A stretch of DNA of 64,000 bases from positions 58,628,962-58,692,961 of the forward strand of contig CM023540.1 in the NCBI GenBank assembly GCA_013350335.1, read 5' to 3'. Made by a program: the position numbers and the translations under genes. This DNA is from Chimonanthus salicifolius. Lineage: Eukaryota; Streptophyta; Magnoliopsida; Laurales; Calycanthaceae. Of this stretch, positions 34,671 through 44,116 are shown piece by piece (within the stretch, counting starts at the first letter, position 1; each line of letters opens with the position of its first letter). Below the pieces are notes generated by a model. The model made no database searches, was not told where the DNA came from, and was given only the letters and a program-made list of their open reading frames with translations.

Positions 34671-37600
34671 TGTAACGCCCCGCCCTCTCCGAGGCAAAAA
34701 TTTCAGAGTCTAATTTTTTTTTAAATAATAATAAAACATCGAAAGAGAGTGGGAGGCGTCACGACGCGAGCTAAGTCCGGACTACTCAAAGTCCGACCCT
34801 TAACTGGCCACCCATGTGTACATGGACTAGACCATGATAAATAAAACACACAGTGGAACTAACAATAACTTGCGGAATAAACTAGACTAACTGCGGAAAT
34901 AGAATGAATAGATAGCAAGTAACAGTCTTAACTAATACTTAACATAAATCAACCGTCCATAGTTAATAACCTAATCAAACCATAGCAAAGTAATAACTTA
35001 TTACAACACCACAAACTATAATTCAAATGGCAGTAATAAAGAAGTCCAGTTCAACATTCAAGCGCTTAGGCTTGGCTCCCCTCCCTGTCATTGACCTTCT
35101 CTTTCCCTTTCGTTGTACCTGCATTCTCCTCTGAGGATAAAATTAGGGCGTTAGATCAACACGCCCAGTAGGTTCCCGAATCAGGGCTACCACATGGTTA
35201 GCTTGTAAAACATGCATATATCAAATATATGATTATCAAATACAGGTAAAACAATGTTATGAAATATGCACATGCAATGAGTCTCTCCCAACATGCACAT
35301 TCATAGCCATCACTTGACGTGCCTCGTACCGTCAAGGTAAATCACAATAACATTTCTCCTGGCGGGACCTACATCGCCTAAGGAGACCAATGTATTTTCT
35401 CAGTATCATGACATTTCTTTTGGCGGGACCTGCATCGCCTAAGGAGACCAATGTCCTATCATCATCATAATTCTACTCTTGGCGGGACCTACATCGCCTA
35501 AGGAGGTCTAGAGTTGCATCACAGCAAATCACCGGAGAGTGGGCTCCGGGTTCCACAATCTTCATCCCATGCCATGCATGAGATGTAAATGCATTGTATG
35601 TCATTTGTAAACAAAAAATATATCATTCGAAACCACATAAAATAAACTAGAGTCTCATAAAAACTAGGATAAAACTGTGGTTACAAGTAGGTAGGAAACC
35701 TACTGAAGATTCACTTCAGTACTTGATCTTCCTTTAGCGTCACCCGGTCACGACTCGCACGTCGTTCAACTTCCGGTACCTTGACTATATAACAATCAGT
35801 AAATCATACTATTATTTACTTATTCATTCGCATCTAAGATCCAACCACATCATGTGCGGTTCGGCCATGCCCATGGCCGAACATCACCAACTTAGGATTT
35901 AACCTTTTAAAACTACCGATCCATTCCATGTAATGGATCCACACCAAGACCTATTGTCATGATCCATGATCTTTACATTTGAAACCTTTTAATTCAATAC
36001 AAACCTTCCACACAAAATACTCCATATGAAGTGGTCCATTTAACCCATACCATGATCCATGGGGTTCGGCCCTATACATGGCCAAACCCTATGGTTCACT
36101 TGGTCCAATAATCACCATGATTACTCATGGTTTTAACATGCTAATTCAACCATGAATAATACATGGTTCAGCTGCATATTAATCAACCAAAAACAGTAAC
36201 CAAGTATTCCATTAATTGCCATAAGAACACCATAACTTTATATGGTTTTTATCTCACAAAACCATCAAATACTTTCATGGAAATGTCATACCATTTCATG
36301 GGGTTCGGCCAACCCAATTGGCTGAACCTCATGGCCTATGGTTTAGATCTTTTTTTTGTCAAATAAATATCTTTATTTAAAACACAAAAGCTCTCCACAA
36401 TTGATATGATTTCCATCTTCTTGAAAGCCATACCAAACAATCAAATATTGGATGGCCGAACCCTATGTCCATGTTTTGGTCCTCTTAAACATGTTTTAGG
36501 TCTCATTTAGACATATGGTAATCAGTATAATGTTACTACGCTTTTACCCTTCAAAACCATCCAAATAAGTCCATCACTTTGTATGGTTTCCATTTTGTAA
36601 AACTCAATCCAAATAACCATAATACTTCATGGGATTCGGCCATTCAAGATGGCCGATCCCAATGGTCCATTTCATCAATTTAAATCTATGATTTAGATCC
36701 ATAATACCTTCAGTCCTTATATCATTCAAATCCATGTTTTTAACCCTCTTTAAAACATACATTTGAGTCTTAAAGAAACATTAAAAACAGTCCACAAAAA
36801 TTCATAGTTTCTATGTTTCAAAAACATCAAAAACAACCAATCATTTACATGGGGTTCGGCCCTCCATGGTGGCCGAACCCTATGATCATTTTTACCATTT
36901 CAAAACTTCTATTACTCAAGGTTAAAACCTTGGTGCATTTGGCCATAACCATGGCCCAATACATACCCTTTTTCTTATAACTTGTTTGACTTGAACACTT
37001 AAGAAATCTTACCAATTTTCCTTTGCCTAAGATCCTTGGCTTCTCCCCTCTATTTCTTCCTTTCTTCCTTAATCCTTTGCTGGTTTATGCTTGATTAACT
37101 GGTGCCAAAACCTCTGCTGTTCAGCCAAGAAAAACGAACTTGAAGAGAGAGAGAGAGAGATGGGAATTTCTTGGATTTTCAATGTGAAAATCGGCCAAGA
37201 ATGGTAACCCTTCCCTTTTGTAATTTCAGTCCCATTTTCCATTCATTTTCCCTCATTTAATTTTGCCAAAACCGATGGGATATTGGGTGTCATCCAAGAC
37301 ACCCCCTCACCCAAACGGTGCAACCTTTCATTTCAGCCCATGCATCTCATGAGATGAGATGCATGCCGCCCAAGCTTGGTGTCCCTTGGCTTTGCCAAGG
37401 CACCTCTTCACTCTCAACGGCTGGGATTGATTCTACAAGAGTTATGTGTGATTAACAATACCTTTCCACTTCCTCTTGACTCACTTAACTCATGATATTT
37501 TTATTCTAACCCAACTCATCCAACTCATCACATTTAATGCACCAAGTTTGAGTCAACTCTTTTCTTAAATCAAACTCACTCCAAATCAATCCAACTCAAG

Positions 37601-38084
37601 CTGAACTAACTCATACTTGAGTTCAATTGAGGGCCCACATGGTCATCCGTGGTCAACTTGGTCAACCCAACCCATTGGGTCCCCAATCAGCCCCTTGACC
37701 CGTTTTGACAACATGACCCATTCATGGGCTGATTTTTGCCATTTTTAATTGGTTTTCACTTGTGTTTCAAGCCTACCCATTTTTGCTATACTTGATTTCC
37801 AATCAGTTCAGCTTGACCCCATTTAATTTGAGCTTACACAATGGTCAAATCATCCATTATGACCCATTGGGTTCAATTGGGCCCTTTGACCCATTTAGCC
37901 ATTTTCGACCCAATTGATGTACATTACCCATCCAATCAAACTTGACATTTATAATGTGCTCAAATGATCTTAATTTGAGCAATGGACCCCACCATTTCCT
38001 TATTTGACATCACAAAATAATTAATTTAACAAACCAGGGGCATTTTCGTAATTATCCACTTCATTGAGAAATTGGGGTGTTACA
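34671..38084 (-). repeat. gypsy-2 3' LTR, 3414 bp
   Basis: Starts TGTAACGCCCC, ends GGGGTGTTACA. Modules: CGTTAGATCAACACGCCC (near 35149), CTTGACG/CGTCAAG (35323-35346), three TCCTGGCGGGAC hairpin units (about 35356, 35417, 35476; two in the 5' LTR), CCATGCATGAGATG (near 35573), GTAGGAAACCTAC (near 35691), palindromes near 35859, 36064, 36304, 36636 and 36851 plus degraded ones near 36450 and 36938, and a splice donor (GTAAG, 37012 to 37008). Confidence 0.95.
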
Positions 38085-38090
38085 ATATAA

Positions 38091-38100
38091 CCCTCTTTTT
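38091..38100 (-). promoter_or_regulatory. gypsy-2 polypurine tract
   Basis: AAAAAGAGGG in minus sense, six bases before the 3' LTR. Primer for plus-strand DNA. Confidence 0.75.
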
Positions 38101-38147
38101 AAAATTTTAGTCCCGAAAATGGAGCGAAGTAGGGTTCTCAAATTAAA

Positions 38148-39710
38148 TTACATAAATAATTCGGGGTGAGCTGTTCTCATCTCCAATTCAAGTTCCCATG
38201 TGGCCTCTTCATCACCATGTCGGTCCCATACCACTTTTACGAACTGAATCGCTCTGTTTCGCAACACCCTTTGTTCGGTCTCCACTATCCTGACCGGCTT
38301 CTCAACGTATGTCACGTCACTTTGTACTTCAATATCCTGAACATTCAAAACATGGGACGGATCCGGATTATACTTTCTTAGCATTGACACATGAAACACA
38401 TCATGTAGAGCTGCTAACTGCGAAGGAAGTGCTAACTGGTAAGCTACATCCCCCATCCTTCTTATAATGGAAAACGGTCCCACATATCTTAGTGACAGTT
38501 TTCCTTTCTTGCCAAACCTCATGTGTCCTTTCCGTGGCGAGACCTTCAGAAATACCATGTCCCCCACTTCAAACTCAAGGAATCTTCTTCTTTGGTCAGC
38601 ATAACTCTTCTGCCGACTCTGTGCAGTCAATAAGTGTTGACGTATCAACTTAATTTGTGTGGTAGTCTCTGCGACTAATTTCGGTCCAATCAATGCAGGC
38701 TCTCCAGCCTCTGTCCAACATACCGGTGACCTACACGGTCTACCATATAATGCCTCGTATGCAGCCATCTGAAGGCTTGCCTGATAGCTGTTGTTATACG
38801 AGAACTCCACCAGTGGTAAGTGGTCCTCCCATCCACCCTTGAAATCTAACATACATGCTCTTAGCATGTGTTCCAAGGTTTGTATTGTCCTTTCAGACTG
38901 TCCATCAGTCTGTGGATGGAAAGCGGTGCTAGTCAATAAGTTTGTCCCCATGGCTGACTGCATGCTTTGCCATACTCTGCCGATAAAACGGCCATCTCTG
39001 TCCAATACTATCATTTGGGAAATGCCATGTAGCCGAATGATCTCTTTAATATACCGCCGACCCAACGTCTCAGATGAATCCTTCATCTTGATAGGAATGA
39101 AATGTGCGGACTTGGTCAGCCGGTCGACTACGACCCATATGGCGTCATTGCCCTTTGAAGACCTTGGCAACCCCGATACAAAGTCCATGGAAATGTGTTC
39201 CCATTTCCATTCTGGCACTGCTAAGGGTTTGAGTAACCCTGGTGGCTTTTGGTGTTCAATTTTAACTTGCTGACAAGTTAGACAATGTGCCACGAATTCC
39301 ACCACATCCCTTTTTAGTCCATGCCACCAATAATGCCTCTTTAGATCATGGTACATTTTGGTGCTGCCCAGATGGATAGAGAGCTTGGACTGATGTGCCT
39401 CAATCAGTAGCTCTTTCCTGCAACTCTTTGGCACATATGTTCTTCCCCGGAATAAAAGACCTTGTCCTGGTCGTAATTCCCATTCCGGTATGTCTACTCC
39501 AGTGGACATCTTGGCCCATATGTCCTCCACTTCCGGATCCATACGTTGTTCTTGCGCAATCTTGGTGACTATGTTGGATTGTATAACCAGATTGTATATG
39601 GTACCACGGTTGTTGTAATAGAGTTTAAATTCTCGGATGGTATTTAACATCTCCCATTCTGATCTGATCAAACATGCCACGGATGCATGTGGTATAACGG
39701 CTGAGGGCAT
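38148..39710 (-). pseudogene. gypsy-2 integrase with chromodomain-like C-terminus (520 codons open)
   Basis: The longest open frame of the window, but only the 3' part of a broken pol gene; the start Met is not a real initiation site. After an RT/RNase-H-integrase linker come the zinc-binding head (SIHLGSTKMYHDLKRHYWWH, CLTCQQ), the catalytic core with all three acidic residues (ISMDFVSGLPRS; LDRDGRF; GQSERT), a GPY/F motif (RYVGPFSI), and the tail VVWDRHGDEEATWELE...HPELF typical of chromovirus chromodomains. It inserts element cDNA into the genome; the tail probably targets chromatin marks. Unlike gypsy-1, its catalytic residues look sound. A frameshift near 39690 separates it from RNase H. 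Confidence 0.95.
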
Positions 39711-40330
39711 CCGCTACTTTGTTTGCCTTACCTGGATGATATCTAAGCGCAAACTCATAATCCGCCAGATACTCCATCCATCTTCGTTGCCTGAGGTTGA
39801 GCTCCTTCTGATCAAAAAGATATTTTAAGCTCTTATGATAAGAAAATACCTCAAATTTCTCGCTGTAGAGGTAGTGTCTCCAACTCTTGAGGGTGAAAAC
39901 CACTGCAGCTAATTCCAAATCATGTGTGGGGTAAAGACGTTCATGTATTTTTAACTGCCTTGAACCATACGCCATCACACAATTACTCTGACTGAGTGTA
40001 CAACCCAGTCCCTCTCCCGAGGCATCGCAATATACCTCGTAACACTTGCCACTTACCGGCAAAACTAAAATAGGGGCAGTGGTAAGTCTTGTCTTCAGCT
40101 CTTCGAACCTTTGATTACATAGATCTGTCCACTCGTACTTGACCCCTTTCTGTGTGAGTCGAGTTAATGGAGATGCTATTTTTGCAAAATCCATAATAAA
40201 TCTTCTATAATAACCAGCCAATCCCAAGAAGCTACGAATTTCAGTTACATTCTTGGGCGCTTTTCCAATCTTTCACTGCTGCCACCTTAGCCGGATCCAC
40301 AGCTATACCTCCCTCAGATATAACATGTCC
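39625..40330 (-). pseudogene. gypsy-2 RNase H and RT connection
   Basis: About 200 open codons: [20 protein letters not shown] (RT thumb), [20 protein letters not shown] (first RNase H Asp), [20 protein letters not shown] (Glu), [18 protein letters not shown], and [15 protein letters not shown]. The motif expected to read SDHKSL has Tyr for the catalytic Asp, so RNase H is predicted inactive. Separate frames upstream (near 40380-40460) and downstream (near 39690) show frameshifts. Confidence 0.92.
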
Positions 40331-40385
40331 CAAGAAATTTACTTGAGATAGCCAGAACTCACACTTACTGGCTTTGGTATACAAC

Positions 40386-40925
40386 TTATTCTGCCTCAAA
40401 GTATTCAAAATTATCTGTAAGTGCTCTGCATGTTCTTCCTGACTCTTGGAATATCAGAATATCGTCAATGAATATGATTACAAACTGGTCCAGATACGGA
40501 CGGAAGATTCTATTCATTAAATCCATGAACACCGCCGGTGCATTTGTGAGTCCAAATGGCATGACTACAAACTCGTATAGTCCATACCGCGTCTGGAAGG
40601 CTGTCTTTTCTATATCTTCCTCCCTAAATCGGATTTGATGATAACCAGACATCAAATGAATCTTTGAAAAATGGCTAGAACCCCTCAATTGATCGAATAA
40701 ATCATCGATCCTGGGTAGAGGGTACTTGTTCCGGACTGTTAGCTGATTCAGCTTCCGGTAGTCCACACACATCCGTAGTGAACCGTCCTTCTTCTTCACA
40801 AACAGCACTGGTGCTCCCCATGATGATGTACTGTTCCGGATGCAACCCAGCCTAAGCAGTTCATCAATCTGCTTCTTTAGCTCCGACATCTCTGCTGGTG
40901 CCATCCGATAGTGTGTCAACGACAC
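40386..40925 (-). pseudogene. gypsy-2 reverse transcriptase palm and fingers
   Basis: 179 open codons with ordered Ty3/gypsy RT blocks: [95 protein letters not shown] and [12 protein letters not shown]. The DD pair of the active site is intact. The frame breaks shortly after (near 40450), where a REEH-like stretch is scrambled. Upstream it is separated from protease by one TAG (near 40944). Confidence 0.95.
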
Positions 40926-40943
40926 TGGTGCTGTGCCAGGGTA

Positions 40944-41342
40944 CTACTTGATTTCAAAGTTAATCTCCCTCATAGGTGGTAAACCAGGGAGTTCCTTTGG
41001 AAACACATCTGCAAATTCTTGTACAATTGCCGGAAGTTCAGTAATTGGAGCTTTATTTATGGTGATATTATTCAATACCACGTGGTTTAACCCTTCCTGC
41101 AATCCACTCTGTTTATCTGCAAGAACTACGTATTGTTTGCCCTCGGGTGACCAAAATGTCACTCTTCGACAATAACAGTCGATGTTGGCATGAAACTTAG
41201 CCAACCAATCCATGCCTAATATTATGTCATATTCAAACATGTCAAGCACTAGATAATTGAACTCAAATCTGAGTCCAGCTAATTCAGTGTTAACCGCTCT
41301 ACATATAAGTCCCAATGCCGAGTCTTCGATAGGGGATACCAA
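40944..41342 (-). pseudogene. gypsy-2 protease C-terminal half and RT leader
   Basis: 133 open codons: ILGMDWLAKFHANIDC is the conserved flap/end block of retroviral-type aspartic protease in chromoviruses, followed by VQEFADVFPKELPGLPP, the standard start of the gypsy RT region. It ends at an in-frame TAG in INFEIK*YPGTAP and is shifted in frame relative to the DSGA half (41299-42324). Both halves are otherwise clean. Confidence 0.92.
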
Positions 41343-42375
41343 TAGTAAGTGATGTGGCTAATCTTTGAACTAATGTACCGGTAGCAGTAATAAATGATGC
41401 AGCTATGAAGGAGTGTGATGCTCCAGAATCAAATAGTGCATATGCATAAGAACTACTCACTACCGCGATACCTTGTATCACCGCATGATCTACTTCTTCT
41501 GGAGAAGTTAGAGTAAATAATCGTCCCGCTCCAGCAGGGTTAGACCCTCGACCTCCCCGACTTTGCATTCTGCCTCCTCTGGAGTTTACCGGTCTAGCTG
41601 GCGGACGAAATGATCCTCTGGAGTATGACAGCCTGTTGAGTTTTGGGCAGTCCTTTTTGAAGTGACCTGGTTGATCACAGTGATAGCAGGTGTTCACTCC
41701 TCTAGATGCTTGAGTGGCTGCTACTGATTGGGAGGGCTGATTGGGACGAAAGCCCCCAGTTGATCCAACAGACGGCGAGGGTCTGCTGAAGTTCGATCTG
41801 AACTTCTTGTTGGATTGATACGCACCCCTCCCACTCGACGCTCGGCGGTTGTCCACTCTTGCAAATTCCGCCAATTCTTGTTCCACAATGGTAGCCCTGC
41901 TGACCACTTCCGCCAGCGTGGCTGCTCTGAACACGGTTACCCTGGCCCCAATGTTTGGCTGTAACCCACGCTCGAACTTGCGAGCCCTCCGATATTCTGT
42001 GTCCACAACATAAAATGCATAAATTGACAGGCTGAGAAATTCTTGGTGATACTCAGCCACCGTCATTGAGCCTTGTACTAATGTCATAAAGGCCTGAATC
42101 TGATGTTCCCTCTCCTCCTCCGGGAAATTGCGCTCTAAAAATGTCGCTGAGAATTGCTCCCAAGTCATAGCAATTCTTTCTCCTTCTGGCACAAGTGTCT
42201 GCTGTTTCTCCACTACTTTCCACCATTTAGCAGCGTCATCTATTAGCTGTGACGTGGCCAATAGAATTTTGTGAGCATGACTCTTGATATTCAAAAGAGC
42301 CAGTATGTGGGAGATCTTTTCCAACCAGTTCTCAGCTCCGACAGGCCCTTCTCTGCCCTTGAAGTAAGGTGGGCG
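41299..42375 (-). pseudogene. gypsy-2 gag C-terminal part, zinc knuckle and protease active site
   Basis: Over 340 open codons: a retrotransposon gag block (WWKVVEKQ, WEQFSATFLERNFPEEER, MTVAEYHQEFLSLS), an Arg/Gly/Ser-rich stretch, one CCHC zinc knuckle (CYHCDQPGHFKKDC) that binds RNA, a second RG-rich stretch, and ALFDSGASHSFI with the catalytic Asp of the protease. Gag forms the particle that packages element RNA; the protease would cut the polyprotein. A single TAG after RGFQQ (near 42379) separates it from the N-terminal part; a frame change near 41320 ends it. Confidence 0.93.
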
Positions 42376-42894
42376 CTATTGTTGAAAACCTCTGACCATG
42401 TTACGGTCATTAGTCTCACTTGTGCTTCCACCTCCATTCATATGTTGTTGGAGGACAGAAGTGACTACTGCCTGTACCAAGCTCTGTAGTTCATACGGTA
42501 CATGTGGTATAGTCACGTCACTGTTGCTATTTCCTTCTTCTTCCCGTCGATATGAAGAGTCATTACCTTCCTCTTCGTACTGTCGATACGTAGGGTCACT
42601 ATCCTCCTCCTCTCGCCGAGAATGATGTGATTCTTCCTCATCGCGTGATCTTTCATGAACTGATCTCTCCTCGTCATGAACTGACTGTTCCTTGTCATGT
42701 ACCGATTGCACCTTCTTATGTACAATCTTCTCATGTTGAGGTATCACTTTCCCTTGAAGCGTGATTATTAACACTTCCTCCTCCTTTTTACCGTCTTGTT
42801 GCGTCCTTCTCTTTGATGCCCCTTCACCTACTCCGATTTGTAATACTTTTTCTTTTCCTTTTTTATTCTTTATAACCTTTTTCTGGGGCGCCAT
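42376..42894 (-). pseudogene. gypsy-2 gag N-terminal part
   Basis: 172 codons from ATG at 42894 (MAPQKKVIKNKKGKEKV): a strongly basic start, then imperfect charged repeats (SVHDKEQSVHDEERSVHE; YRQYEEEG/YRREEEG), then PYELQSLVQAVVTSVLQQ and RGFQQ before TAG. Homology continues past the stop into the gag core without a frame change, so one point mutation (or rarely read-through) separates the two halves. The N-terminal extension is longer and more charged than is usual for chromovirus gag. Confidence 0.85.
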
Positions 42895-43112
42895 TTCTTC
42901 CTATTCATGGAAACATCATAGACTTAATTTCCATCAAAACATATATTAAATGCCATAAATCCTAATTAAAATCATAAAATCGAATACTTTATATAAATTC
43001 ATACTTCGTCCTTGTACAAAGGTGTGTAGGGTGAAACAAGATCCTATAAAGAACAAAATGCACCCTTACAAACTAACCCTCTTTTTAATACCCCTTCATA
43101 TTACTTCCTAGC

Positions 43113-43700
43113 CTAGTCTTCCGTAGAAGATCCCGCATCATCAGCGAACTTGAAACGGTTATCAGGACACGTCATCGCCATGTGCCCCAATACTTCACAT
43201 GTCGTGCAGGGTATTAATCCAGGTCCTCCAATATAAGGACAATTAGTCCTCGCCTCTCCATGCCCATGCAGTCCACAGAATGGGCAGACAATACCTAAAG
43301 GGTGAGGATAATACATATAGTTGTGCCCGTCTTGATTACACAACTCACACGTATCGTAGGGATCTATCTCCCGAAGCGATTCCAATATCATAGGAACATC
43401 TGCCATAAGATCTTCCAGAAAAGGTGCTAGATCCTCTTCTTCCTCCTCAGGAGGTGCCATTAACCAAGGAATATCTTCCATAAGATACTCTGATAATGGT
43501 GCTAGGTTCACCTCCTCCAATGGTGCTAAGTTCCATTCCTCCTCCTCGGGAGGCCCCTCTTGAGGGTCCACATTGACTTCCATGCTGATACTGTTGGAAG
43601 TCGATACCAGATCTACTTGACAACTAGGTGTCACTTTATCCCATAACTCTGTGTATTCCTCGTTGCTTGACATATCTGTGCCACAACATTTAAAACACAT
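43113..43700 (-). CDS. Extra ORF of gypsy-2 before gag: acidic protein with three zinc knuckles
   Basis: 195 open codons between the primer site (44103) and gag (42894), same strand. The likeliest start is Met-10 (MSSNEEYTELWDKV, ATG at 43673). Residues about 45-110 are acidic with an internal repeat (LAPLEEVNLAPLSEYLMEDI; EEDLAPFLEDLMADVP). The C-terminal half has three knuckle-like motifs: CELC-N-Q-D-G-H then Cys after 12, CPFCGLHGHGEARTNC (C-x2-C-x4-H-x6-C), and CTTCEVLGHMAMTC, a perfect C-x2-C-x4-H-x4-C. Such knuckles bind single-stranded nucleic acid. Gag-pol of this copy is broken many times, but this frame is not. It is separate from gag, which has its own knuckle. I know no standard Tekay/Del-type element with this gene; extra ORFs are better known from Tat-lineage elements. 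Function unknown. Confidence 0.75.
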   Translation of the reverse strand: MCFKCCGTDMSSNEEYTELWDKVTPSCQVDLVSTSNSISMEVNVDPQEGPPEEEEWNLAPLEEVNLAPLSEYLMEDIPWLMAPPEEEEEDLAPFLEDLMADVPMILESLREIDPYDTCELCNQDGHNYMYYPHPLGIVCPFCGLHGHGEARTNCPYIGGPGLIPCTTCEVLGHMAMTCPDNRFKFADDAGSSTED

Positions 43701-44102
43701 AAATCAACAACAACAGTTCCAATAAAGAACCAGTCTTGACTTTTGGGGATTTTTCATGCATAATCTCATGTGCTTTGTTTGGGAAGATTGCCAAATCATC
43801 ACTCTTTGTTTCTTTTGTTTCTGGGGAAATCTCTAAATTCCTGTTGTTTGTTTCTCAATGGGGAATATCAGGGGAGTACATCCTACTTTGCTATGTTTGA
43901 TATATCCAGTTATGATGACTGTACTTTACTTTGCTATCTTTCATTGTCGTTCTCAGATTGATTGCTCAGTCTGAGTCACTCGAAGTAAATTAATCCAGCC
44001 CCCAGTCAGCGGACTCCGAAGAGTAGGTCAATTGGGATTCTTATCCGTCAGTGAGACATGAAACCGTCTTAATCTTACTTCGATGATTCAACTTCCCGTT
44101 TC
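43701..44102 (-). other. gypsy-2 untranslated leader
   Basis: Between the extra ORF and the primer site. It contains GGGGAAAT and TTTGCTATGTTTGATA words shared with the array at 29270-29880, and an imperfect CAGTCAGCGGACTCCGAAG segment near 44006. No open frame. Confidence 0.6.
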
Positions 44103-44115
44103 GCTCTGATACCAA
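44103..44115 (-). promoter_or_regulatory. gypsy-2 primer binding site (initiator tRNA-Met)
   Basis: In minus sense TTGGTATCAGAGC, one base after the 5' LTR end. It is complementary to the 3' end of initiator tRNA-Met, the usual primer of plant gypsy elements. Confidence 0.95.
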
Positions 44116-44116
44116 C

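Noticed and set aside
44103..44116. Possible tRNA gene from the tRNA-Met complementary sequence
   Set aside because: Only the 13-base primer-complementary part is present, as expected for a primer binding site. Same at 62835.
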